Shown here: in pieces, positions 26,943 to 34,245 of the stretch | Numbering within the stretch: the stretch's first letter is position 1 | Layout of the letters: every line of letters begins with the position of its first letter | NCBI RefSeq assembly: GCF_027257875.1 | Contig: NZ_JAPVQY010000069.1 | Coordinates: 1 to 38,274 of the forward strand | Direction: 5' to 3' | Length of the DNA: 38,274 nucleotides | Origin: Burkholderia sp. IMCC1007 | GTDB lineage: Bacteria > Pseudomonadota > Gammaproteobacteria > Burkholderiales > Burkholderiaceae | The notes under the pieces: model-generated | The model's database searches: none | What the model was told of the DNA's origin: nothing | Seen by the model: the letters and a program-made list of their open reading frames with translations, nothing else | Translations under genes and position numbers: made by a program

Positions 26943-26966
26943 GGGCGGCGACGAGCCGCCCTTTTT
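26943..26966 (+). terminator. Rho-independent terminator of the mod-res operon
   Basis: Perfect 7-bp stem GGGCGGC/GCCGCCC with loop GACGA and a T5 run (26962-26966), six bases after the res stop. Confidence 0.85.
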
Positions 26967-27133
26967 ATTGGCAGGATCGACCTTTGTCGATGGTGGTCAG
27001 TACCCCCGCGTCGCTCTTTCCATCCGCGTGAAAGCAAGCCGTATTCTCGCGTGCGTGCGACGCCGTTACAGCTGGTTGCAAATCGGGTCGGCACGATGTT
27101 TTCGCTGGCCGGCCACGTTGCGTTTTCACCATG

Positions 27134-27157
27134 AAAAAAGGGCGCCGAAGCGCCCTT
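27134..27157 (-). terminator. Rho-independent terminator of the Gly/His-rich protein gene
   Basis: On the minus strand a GGGCGC/GCGCCC stem with a TTCG loop is followed by six T residues (plus-strand A run 27134-27139). It lies just beyond the stop of the minus-strand gene at 27180. The 26967-27133 stretch before it holds no gene I can support. Confidence 0.8.
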
Positions 27158-27179
27158 CTCCTGCATTCACCGGCTGCGC

Positions 27180-27548
27180 TTACAGCGTGCGGCCGAACGC
27201 GTTGCGACGCGAATGATGCGTGGACGTCGACGCATGCGCGGTATGGCCATGCGCGTGCGTGTGACCCCGGCCCGGCTGTGCGCCGGCTCGGTCGGCGATC
27301 GTGTCCGAGCGGTCCGCCGCGCGCGACAGGCCCTTGTCGCGGTCGCCCGCATGCATGCCGTTCGAGTTGCTCAGGGCCTGGCCGCTCATGTGGCCGCCGG
27401 ACATGCCGCCCGCGTTGCCGCCCGACCCGCCCGCGCCATGACCACCACCGTTGCCCCCGCCGTTGCCGCCGGCCGCCGCATAGGCCGACACCGAGCCGAG
27501 CGCGAGCAGCGCGGCCGTCAGGACCGACAGATATCGTTGCTGTTTCAT
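27180..27548 (-). CDS. Small secreted Gly/His-rich protein, unknown function
   Basis: 122 aa with a clear Sec signal peptide (MKQQRYLSVLTAALLALGSV then SAYAAA). The mature part begins with GGNGGGNGGGHGAGG-type Gly repeats, continues with MSGGHMSGQALSNSNGMHAG, then a charged region ending in His/Ser/Arg-rich sequence (THAHGHTAHASTSTHHS). It is likely periplasmic or secreted and flexible; the His content could bind metal, which is inference. GGGAG lies before the ATG. A terminator follows. It is one of three neighbouring small exported proteins on this strand. Confidence 0.75.
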   Translation of the reverse strand: MKQQRYLSVLTAALLALGSVSAYAAAGGNGGGNGGGHGAGGSGGNAGGMSGGHMSGQALSNSNGMHAGDRDKGLSRAADRSDTIADRAGAQPGRGHTHAHGHTAHASTSTHHSRRNAFGRTL

Positions 27549-27735
27549 CTTGTGCTCCCTCGAGCGCGTTTGTGTGACTGCATTCTATGAACGCGCAAAA
27601 TTCGCGCCGCACGACGTTGTAAATGATCGTAACAACGGATGCGGGGTGCATTCGCAGGAACGATCCGGAACAGGCATGAACACGGGAACGACGCACCGGA
27701 GCGACGCCACGGCATCGCCCCGGTGACGAGGTCGC

Positions 27736-27990
27736 TTACTGCGCGGGCTGCCCGCCCTGCGCCGCAGCCTTGTGCTGCGCGGCCTGTTCTTGCGCGTGCT
27801 TCTTCGCCATGTGACGGCCGACGATACAGCCGCCGACCGCGCCGACCACGGCGTGGTGCCCCGCATAGTGGCCGGCCACACCGCCGACCACCGCACCCTT
27901 CATGCAGCCCGCCGCGTGCGCGCTGCCGATCGTTGCGAGCGCAACCATAGTGGCGGCGGCACCCAGCCTGACGGATCGAACGGGCATCAT
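27736..27990 (-). CDS. Small exported glycine-zipper protein
   Basis: About 84 aa. The start is the ATG at 27990, with an AGGAG-type SD; an ATG at 28017 would add nine non-signal-like residues. An N-terminal signal peptide ends near AHAAGC, followed by a glycine-zipper segment (GAVVGGVAGHYAGHHAVVGA) and a Lys/His/Gln-rich tail. Glycine-zipper proteins often insert in or associate with the envelope. The Cys after the signal region does not form a convincing lipobox. Function unknown. Confidence 0.75.
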   Translation of the reverse strand: MMPVRSVRLGAAATMVALATIGSAHAAGCMKGAVVGGVAGHYAGHHAVVGAVGGCIVGRHMAKKHAQEQAAQHKAAAQGGQPAQ

Positions 27991-28026
27991 GTTTTCACTC
28001 TCCTGTTGGGCGATCAACCGGGCCGC

Positions 28027-28332
28027 TTAGTCCCAGCGGCCGCCACGCCAGCCGCCGCGATCTCGCCATTCGTGCTCGCGCCATTCATGCCGGCGCCATT
28101 CGCGTTCGCGCCATTCACGCTGACGCCAGCCGTCGCCGCGCCAACCGTCGTCGCGATAGCCGACCGGCGCATACACGACCGGCGGAGGCGGCGCCACGTA
28201 GACGGGCGCCGGCGCCGTGTAGACGCCCGGCACGCCGATGCCGACCGCCAGGTCGACGTGGGCCGATGCGACGCCCGACGCCGCCAGCGCCGCTACACCG
28301 AGAACTGCACCGAGAATAAGTTTCTTGCTCAT
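28027..28332 (-). CDS. Small exported PXPV-like protein with Trp/Arg repeat tail
   Basis: 101 aa: a signal peptide (residues 1-24, ending ASGVASA), a Pro/Val-rich stretch (APAPVYVAPPPPVVYAPVG) like the PXPV repeats common in Burkholderia exported proteins, then a tail of five-residue repeats of the form EWRxH/R. The tail is strongly charged and aromatic. The minisatellite coding for it (15-bp units, 28064-28123) may vary in copy number between strains. Envelope-associated; function unknown. Confidence 0.8.
   Translation of the reverse strand: MSKKLILGAVLGVAALAASGVASAHVDLAVGIGVPGVYTAPAPVYVAPPPPVVYAPVGYRDDGWRGDGWRQREWREREWRRHEWREHEWRDRGGWRGGRWD
28064..28123 (-). repeat. 15-bp tandem repeat (four units) encoding the Trp/Arg tail
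   Basis: CGCCATTC recurs exactly every 15 bases on the plus strand at 28064, 28079, 28094 and 28109. It encodes a pentapeptide repeat, so length changes stay in frame. Confidence 0.7.
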
Positions 28333-28543
28333 TTCGCGACTCCCTGCACGTATCGTGCGTCATGTGACTACGGTTCGGAGTGTAGGCACCGCACACTGAC
28401 ACAGGTGAAACCGGTATGCGAGACAGGTAACGGACGTTTACGGGCACCCGCAAAGCCTTGCGGGACAAGGAAGAGGCCGTGCTCGAAACACCATTGCAGC
28501 GATGCATCGGGCCGGTAGAAACGGGAATTTCCGGCACCAAGCC

Positions 28544-28577
28544 GGGCGGGCGGAGCAAACAAGCGAACCGCCCGCCC
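28544..28577 (-). terminator. Possible terminator of the egtB-egtD operon
   Basis: Perfect 10-bp inverted repeat GGGCGGGCGG and CCGCCCGCCC with a 14-base loop, 33 bases after the egtD stop. It lacks a T-tract, so Rho dependence is possible. The rest of 28333-28610 shows no gene. Confidence 0.4.
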
Positions 28578-28610
28578 CTTCGCGACGCGAGCGATTCGCA
28601 ACCGCACACG

Positions 28611-29624
28611 TTACGCGCGGATATCGTCGACGCTGCGCAGCCAGTGCACGCTGAACAGGTTGTCCGCGTCGGTCCACACGGTATCGGGCTCGAACCCGGC
28701 GCGGCGCGCGATCGCATGGAAGCCGTCGATCGTGAACTTATGCGAGTTCTCGGTGTGAATGCGCTCGCCGGCCTCGAAGCGGAACGCGTGGCCGCGCACG
28801 TGCACCGTCTGCGCGATGTCGCTGACCAGATGCATCTCGATGCGCTGCCGCTCGGCGTCGTAGAACGCGCAATGCGAGAACGCGTCGACATCGAAATCCG
28901 CGCCGAGCTCGGCGTTCGCACGCACCAGCAGGTTCAGGTTGAACTGCGCTGTCACGCCCTGCGCGTCGTTGTACGCGTGATGCAGCGTGCGCGCGTCCTT
29001 CACGAGATCCGCGCCGACCAGCAGCCCACCGCCGCGCAACAGGCGCGCCGCATCGCGCAGGAATGCGTCGGCCTCCTCCGGCGAGAAGTTGCCGATCGTC
29101 GAGCCCGGGAAGAAGCCGATGCGCCGCCGCGGCGTCTCGGTCAGCTCGGCCAGTTGCTCGGCCTTCGTGTAGTCCGCCGCGATCGGCGCGACGTCGAGCC
29201 ACGGATACGCGTTACGCAGCCGCGCGGCCGCGCCGTGCAGATAGTCGGCCGAAATGTCGATCGGTACGTAGCGCGCCGGCGCGTTCGCGTAGTTGTCCGC
29301 GCATGCGTCCAGCAGCACGCGGATCTTCTCGAGCGAACCCGCGCCGAATTCGACGATGTCCGCATGCGGGCCGACACGCTGCACGATCTCGGCCGCGCGA
29401 TCGCGCAGGATGCCGAGCTCGGTGCGAGTCGGGTAGTACTCGGGCAGTTCGCAGATGCGGTCGAACAGCGCGGAGCCGGCCGCATCGTAGAAGTATTTCG
29501 GCGGGATGCTGCGCGGCGTGCGCGACAGTCCGTCGATCAGGTCGCGCTCGAACGCGCTCGGCCGCGAATCGCGGGCGGGTTGCAGGCCACCTCTCGTGGC
29601 CCTGAGGTCAGGCGTCTCGCGCAA
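28611..29624 (-). CDS. egtD: Histidine N-alpha-methyltransferase EgtD (ergothioneine), TTG start
   Basis: SAM-dependent enzyme that trimethylates histidine to hercynine, the first committed step to ergothioneine. The product from the TTG at 29624 is 337 aa, the usual EgtD length. Family marks include PPKYFYDAAGSALFDRICEL, the SAM-binding VEFGAGSLEKIR, and FFPGSTIGNFSPEEA. No ATG or GTG lies near the conserved N-terminus; the TTG has a GGGGGTG upstream and overlaps the egtB stop by 17 bases, so translation is probably coupled. Confidence 0.9.
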   Translation of the reverse strand: MRETPDLRATRGGLQPARDSRPSAFERDLIDGLSRTPRSIPPKYFYDAAGSALFDRICELPEYYPTRTELGILRDRAAEIVQRVGPHADIVEFGAGSLEKIRVLLDACADNYANAPARYVPIDISADYLHGAAARLRNAYPWLDVAPIAADYTKAEQLAELTETPRRRIGFFPGSTIGNFSPEEADAFLRDAARLLRGGGLLVGADLVKDARTLHHAYNDAQGVTAQFNLNLLVRANAELGADFDVDAFSHCAFYDAERQRIEMHLVSDIAQTVHVRGHAFRFEAGERIHTENSHKFTIDGFHAIARRAGFEPDTVWTDADNLFSVHWLRSVDDIRA

Positions 29625-30867
29625 GTCGCACCCCCATGAATTGCCAGCGCGCGGCCGGCGGAAAGAAATTGCGGTACGTCGGCCGTGCGTGCCCCGGCGG
29701 CGTCGCGATGCTGCTGCCGCGCAGGACCTGCTGGCCGACCATGAACTTGCCGTTGTACTCGGCCGCGACACCCGCGAGCGGCCGAAAGCCCGGATACGGC
29801 TCGTAGGACGAACGTGTCCACTGCCAGACGTGCCCGAGCATCTGCTGAATGCCGTCCAGGCCGAAGGCGGCCTCCCATTCGAATTCGGTCGGCAGGCGTG
29901 CGCCCGCCCATTCCGCGTACGCGGCCGCTTCGTAGAAGCTCACGTGACACACCGGCGCATCGGGTGCGAACGATTCCACGCCGTGCACGCCGAACGTGCG
30001 CCATGCGCGCGCGGTGCCGTCACCGGCGCCGGCACCGGCACCGGCACCGGCACCGTCGTGATCGTCCGGGATCCAGTACGCGGGCGCTTGCCACCCTTCC
30101 CGCTGCACCGTTGCCCAGCCGTCGGACAGCCAGTATTCGGGACGCGCGTAGCCGCCATCCGCGATGAACGCGGCGAATTCCGCATTCGTCACGAGACGGT
30201 TCGCGATCTCGCAAGGCTGCACGAGTGCCGTGTGACGCGGCCGTTCGTTGTCGAACGAGAATGCGTCGCCGTCGTGGCCGATCTCGACGAGCCCGCCCGC
30301 CTGATGCAGCCAGCGCAACGGGCCTGCGTCGCCCGCGGCCAGCGCCGCGTGCGTATCGGCGCCGTTGCGCGGCCGGAACGCCGGTTTCAGCGGATTGCAC
30401 GAGAACGCGTGCAGCATGTCCGTGACGAGCAGTTCCTGGTGCTGCTGCTCGTGATGCAGGCCGAGCTCGATCTCGGGCGCGATCGCTGCGAGCAACGTCG
30501 GGGCGGCGCTCGCGAGCGCGTGCAGCATCGCCGCGTCGACGTGCTGCCGGTATGCATGCACTTCACCCAGCGACGGACGCGTGAGCAGCCCGCGCTGCGG
30601 GCGCGGATGGCGCGGGCCGAGCGCTTCGTAATAGGAATTGAAGAGGAACTGGAACGCGTCGTCGAACGGCGCGTAGCCGGGCACGCGGCGCATCAGCACG
30701 ACGGTTTCGAAGAACCAGGTCGTATGCGCGAGATGCCATTTCACCGGACTCGCGTCGGGCATCGACTGCACGGCCTGATCTTCGGCGGACAGCGTCGCGG
30801 TCAATGCGACGCTATGGGCGCGCACGTCCTGGTAACGGCGCTGAAGCTGGGATGCAAGGAGGCTCAT
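29608..30867 (-). CDS. egtB: Ergothioneine biosynthesis protein EgtB (hercynine sulfoxide synthase)
   Basis: Non-heme iron enzyme that joins a thiol donor (gamma-glutamylcysteine or cysteine) to hercynine, 419 aa. The N-terminal DinB-like half carries the iron-ligand histidines in KWHLAHTTW (His45, His48) and LHHEQQHQE; the C-terminal half is the FGE-sulfatase-like domain (RLPTEFEWEAA, then GHVWQWT). A (Gly-Ala)n linker is encoded by a hexanucleotide repeat at 30021-30056. The ATG at 30867 has a GGTGA upstream. It is the first gene of an egtB-egtD operon; no egtA or egtC is seen nearby. The 595-base divergent region 30868-31462 holds promoters but no gene I can support. Confidence 0.94.
   Translation of the reverse strand: MSLLASQLQRRYQDVRAHSVALTATLSAEDQAVQSMPDASPVKWHLAHTTWFFETVVLMRRVPGYAPFDDAFQFLFNSYYEALGPRHPRPQRGLLTRPSLGEVHAYRQHVDAAMLHALASAAPTLLAAIAPEIELGLHHEQQHQELLVTDMLHAFSCNPLKPAFRPRNGADTHAALAAGDAGPLRWLHQAGGLVEIGHDGDAFSFDNERPRHTALVQPCEIANRLVTNAEFAAFIADGGYARPEYWLSDGWATVQREGWQAPAYWIPDDHDGAGAGAGAGAGDGTARAWRTFGVHGVESFAPDAPVCHVSFYEAAAYAEWAGARLPTEFEWEAAFGLDGIQQMLGHVWQWTRSSYEPYPGFRPLAGVAAEYNGKFMVGQQVLRGSSIATPPGHARPTYRNFFPPAARWQFMGVRLARDA
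30021..30056 (-). repeat. Hexanucleotide repeat inside egtB
   Basis: Six 6-base units on the plus strand (CACCGG with one CGCCGG and a final CACCGT), encoding a Gly-Ala run in EgtB between its two domains. Copy-number changes would stay in frame and only alter linker length. Confidence 0.75.
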
Positions 30868-31399
30868 CGGTTCACCGTCCACGTCGCGATTCGCTGCGTT
30901 GCGTTGCCGGAAAAAGGAAAGCCTTGCGCTGGGATGCGCGCGGCTGACGTGCGACCTTCGGTGCTGCGTCGTCGGGCAACCGGCGCGCGCGCCGGGCCGC
31001 TGATGCGGCGTCACTACGTCTGCCCGTGCAGAACAGTATGGTCCAGAAATGTGACCGTCGCGAATCGGATTTAGGGTGAAACAAAACAGAAAGAAAATTG
31101 AAAGTATCTGCCATGAGGCGCGCCGGTGTGACGAATGGCCGGACGCGCATGCGCGGCGGGGCTGCGCCGAGGGTCGCAACGCGCATGCCCGCCGGTTGCG
31201 CTGCTGACGGCAGGTGACATTCGCGCCGCGCCCGTGAAAGCCGCGCGATGCGGCTTCGTCCGACGAACGCAGTCATGCCGTCGATGTCGGCCGCCGTGAT
31301 CCACATAGGGTGATCGCGGCCGTCGACGCGCTGCTCAACCGCTCTGCCCTTCGCGCAGGACCAAACTTTTCTCGTGGCTTTGAAAATTTTTTGCGTCGA

Positions 31400-31427
31400 T
31401 GTCACACGCGCGGGGTGCTCGCTCGTC
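31400..31427 (+). promoter_or_regulatory. ECF41-type promoter of the AhpD-like/sigma operon
   Basis: TGTCACA (31400-31406), a 17-base spacer, then CGTC (31424-31427). This matches the ECF41 promoter pattern as I recall it (TGTCACA, about 16 bases, CGTC). It lies 36 bases before the first gene of the operon, which also encodes an ECF41 sigma factor, so autoregulation is likely. Confidence 0.7.
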
Positions 31428-31462
31428 ATATCACCGGAACCCACACGAAAGGAGAAGGCACC

Positions 31463-31939
31463 ATGACTGCGAAACTCAATCCGTTTGCCGCCGCGCCCGC
31501 GCTGATGAAGAGCTGGATGACCGTGTCGGCCGCCGCTGCCGGGAGCCTCGAGCCGACGTTGATCGAGCTGGTCAAGATCCGCGCGTCGCAGATCAACGCG
31601 TGCGCGAACTGCCTTAACATGCACACCGTCGAGGCGCGCGAGCAAGGCGAGACCGAGCAGCGCATCAACCTGCTGGCCGCGTGGCGCGAAGCGCCCTGCT
31701 ACACCGACCGCGAACGCGCGGCGCTCGGCTGGACCGATGCGCTCACGCGGCTGTCGGAAGGCCATGGCGCGCGCGACGCCGCGTATGCCGCGCTGAACGA
31801 TCACTTCAGCCAGGAGGAACAGGTGAAACTCACGCTGATGATCAACGTGATCAACGGCTGGAACCGGCTTGCCGTCGGCTTCGGGCTGTGGATCGATCCG
31901 GCAGAAGCGAAGGCCGCTGCCGCGAAGATGGTGGGCTGA
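31463..31939 (+). CDS. Carboxymuconolactone decarboxylase/AhpD-family protein
   Basis: Cytoplasmic alpha-helical protein, 158 aa, with the AhpD-type redox motif Cys47-x-x-Cys50-x3-His54 (NACANCLNMH). Such proteins act as peroxidase partners or CMD-like enzymes and are characteristic neighbours of ECF41 sigma factors. The start ATG has a GGAGAAGG SD; upstream open codons lack one. The stop overlaps the sigma factor start (TGATG). Its physiological substrate is not evident. Confidence 0.9.
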   Translation: MTAKLNPFAAAPALMKSWMTVSAAAAGSLEPTLIELVKIRASQINACANCLNMHTVEAREQGETEQRINLLAAWREAPCYTDRERAALGWTDALTRLSEGHGARDAAYAALNDHFSQEEQVKLTLMINVINGWNRLAVGFGLWIDPAEAKAAAAKMVG

Positions 31940-32820
31940 TGACGAGCGTCGATCCGGCTGCAGGCAGCGCCGAGGACCGGGCCGACGCGGCGGCGAGCTT
32001 CGATCCGCTGCGTCGCACGCTGATCCGTGTCGCGTACCGGATGCTCGGTTCCGTCGCGGATGCCGAGGACATGGTGCAGGACGCATTCATCCGCTGGATG
32101 GACGTCGATCGGACCGAGGTGCGCGTGCCCGAGGCGTTTCTACGCCGGATGGTGATGCGCATGTGTCTCGACCAGCTGAAGTCGGCACGACACCAGCGCG
32201 AGACCTATATCGGCCCGTGGCTGCCCGAGCCGCTTGTCGACGAAGATGAACAGGAGGACGTCACGCTGCCGCTGATGCTCGCGCTTGAACGGCTGTCGCC
32301 GCTCGAACGCGCGGCGTTCCTGCTGCACGACGTGTTCGGCCTCGAGTTCGACGAGATCGCGGCCACCCTCCAGCGTGAGCCGGCTGCGTGCCGGCAGCTC
32401 GCCGCGCGGGCGCGCACACATGTGCGCGATGCGCGACCGCGGTTTCACGTCGAGAAGCAGCGCGGAATCGAGTTGGCCGAGGCGTTCTTCGCGGCGTCGC
32501 GCAGCGGCGACATGCGCGCGCTCGGCGCGATGCTCGCCGAGGATGTGAGCCTGCATTCGGACGGCGGCGGCAAGCGTACGGCCGCGGGCAAGCCGGTGTT
32601 CGGCTTCGAGCGCGTGATGAAGGTGCACGAATACCTGGCCCGGCTGTTTGCCACGCACGCGTCGAAGCTCGTGCGGGCCGGCTTCATCAACGGGTTGCCG
32701 GGGTTCGTCACGCTGGAAGCCGACGGCGAACTGCAGACCACGGCGCTCGAGATCGACGACGGGAAGATCATCGCGATCTATGTCGTACGCAATCCTGACA
32801 AATTGAAGCACCTGCATTGA
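31939..32820 (+). CDS. ECF41-family RNA polymerase sigma factor (SigJ-like)
   Basis: Sigma factor of 293 aa: region 2 (about residues 20-85, with AYRMLGSVADAEDMVQDAFI), region 4 (about 115-165) and a C-terminal SnoaL-like extension (about 170-293). The linker motif WLPEPL and the C-terminal DGGGK and NPDKL motifs define ECF41, in which the extension, not a separate anti-sigma factor, regulates activity. It overlaps the AhpD-like gene, its usual partner, and a matching promoter precedes the pair. The signal is unknown. Confidence 0.93.
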   Translation: MTSVDPAAGSAEDRADAAASFDPLRRTLIRVAYRMLGSVADAEDMVQDAFIRWMDVDRTEVRVPEAFLRRMVMRMCLDQLKSARHQRETYIGPWLPEPLVDEDEQEDVTLPLMLALERLSPLERAAFLLHDVFGLEFDEIAATLQREPAACRQLAARARTHVRDARPRFHVEKQRGIELAEAFFAASRSGDMRALGAMLAEDVSLHSDGGGKRTAAGKPVFGFERVMKVHEYLARLFATHASKLVRAGFINGLPGFVTLEADGELQTTALEIDDGKIIAIYVVRNPDKLKHLH

Positions 32821-32894
32821 GTGGAGTGCGGTGCCGTTCGGGGAACCTGCAACGCATCGGGGCTGCATGCGTTGTTTCGGCCGCAAAAAGAAAA

Positions 32895-32921
32895 ACGCCA
32901 CGCGATGTTGCCGCGTGGCGT
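32895..32921 (-). terminator. Terminator between the ECF41 operon and tRNA-Val
   Basis: 10-bp stem ACGCCACGCG/CGCGTGGCGT with loop ATGTTGC. On the minus strand, the tRNA direction, it is followed by a T-rich run (TTTTTCTTTTT), so it best terminates the tRNA; it may also serve the plus-strand sigma gene. Confidence 0.75.
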
Positions 32922-32988
32922 TTGTATGTTTGGCGAGCCGGATTGCCTGTAGGCAATTCGCGCTGCCGGACCCCTTCATTTTGTTCGT

Positions 32989-33065
32989 TGGTAGGCTCGA
33001 TTGGATTCGAACCAACGACCCCCACCATGTCAAGGTGGTGCTCTAACCAACTGAGCTACGAGCCT
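32989..33065 (-). tRNA. tRNA-Val (anticodon GAC)
   Basis: The reverse strand folds as a full cloverleaf of 77 nt: acceptor stem AGGCTCG/CGAGCCT, the D-loop (AGCTCAGTTGGTTAGAGC), an anticodon arm CCACC-TTGACAT-GGTGG with anticodon GAC (plus-strand GTC at 33029-33031), the T-loop sequence GGTTCGAATCC, and an encoded 3' CCA. Confidence 0.95.
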
Positions 33066-33232
33066 AAGAAGCCGCGAATTATAGAGAGGGTTTTGGAGGA
33101 GCACAAGCCCCTTCGTGAAAATTTTTTGAATCGGCTGCGTGCGGGCGCTGGCGATCGATGTTGCGCGGCGCGGCCGCGGACGTCGGCTTCACGTCTTCGC
33201 GTCACAGCAAAACGTGTCGACGCGCTGTGAGG

Positions 33233-33241
33233 TTATCCACA
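33233..33241 (+). promoter_or_regulatory. Consensus DnaA box
   Basis: TTATCCACA, a perfect DnaA-binding consensus. GAGGTTATCCAC recurs at 33413-33424 as a direct repeat 184 bases downstream, with TTATCCACT. Confidence 0.6.
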
Positions 33242-33440
33242 TTCGCCTCTGGATAACCGTCCGGGAAGCCTCTGAATTCACAGTGGAACGATTGAGGATA
33301 TGTCGGGCGGCCGGCGAATCGACGAAAAGTTGTTCTGTGCTCCACAGAGCTTTTCGTCTGCATTGCCTGTGGTTATGCATTCCGCTTCGGGCTGAAAATT
33401 CAGCAGGTTACGGAGGTTATCCACTGTGAGGCGGCGCGCT

Positions 33441-33480
33441 TGTTAACTATCACTACGTATATATACGAACTACGTTAACA
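33441..33480. repeat. AT-rich palindromic element (candidate unwinding region)
   Basis: About 30% GC over 40 bases: TGTTAAC (33441-33447) and GTTAACA (33474-33480) form an inverted repeat around the perfect palindrome CGTATATATACG (33456-33467). DnaA-like boxes flank it at 33417 and 33483. Confidence 0.6.
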
Positions 33481-34245
33481 CCTTTGGATAAGCACAGTCC
33501 GTCGACTGTGATCCGGGCGGGATATGCACCGCGTGCGACGGATGGACAACCGGATCGGCAGGCTGTGAGGCCTGCGGTCGATCGGTGAAGGCCTGGTCTG
33601 TAGAATCGCGGGCATTCGCGATCCGACGAGCAGCCGACATGACGTTCGCAATCCCGGTTGACTGGCAAGGAGGCGCGGTGTGCGCTGACCGCGCGCGTGT
33701 CGAGGTCGGTAACGGCAGACGCTTGAGTGAAGATGTCCTGCGCCTGTGTCCATCGTCCGTGCAGATATCGCCGAACGGAACGATGCGATGCGTTATCGCG
33801 TCTCGGAGCTGATCGCCTTCGGTGGCCGCACAGGCGAATGCCTGGTCTACATGGCCGAAGGACGGCTGACGAGCAACGCGATCCTGTTGGACGCGATTCG
33901 CTTCCTCGATGCGAGCAAGCATCACAAAGTCGAAGATCGTCCGGTCGATTGCGAAGTCGCGCGCGCTGACGGTGGTAAGCAGGCATCTCACAGCGGCGCG
34001 CCTCGAATCGTGCTCATGGGGAGCCACGGTGTTTCGCCACGATCCCGTGCGAGGTGCTTTGAGTTTCGAGTCGCGATCTCGTGACGACTGAATCATCTGA
34101 GCAAAAGCGATGACGTATCAGGTGATGAAGACGTCGCCGGGTATCGCCGCACGCATCCCGCCACGACGGTAGTTCGATCCTGGCGAACTCATTAGGGGCT
34201 CGCTCGATCGCGCTGACGCGCAAGCCGCGGGCGCATTGCAATGGC

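Noticed and set aside
33470..34096. Opposing frames in the CACAG-rich region (minus 33470-34096, plus 33746-34084)
   Set aside because: No SD, no recognised domain and mixed codon bias. The plus frame is the better of the two (MRYRVSELIAFGG start) and could be a decayed gene, but I cannot support it.
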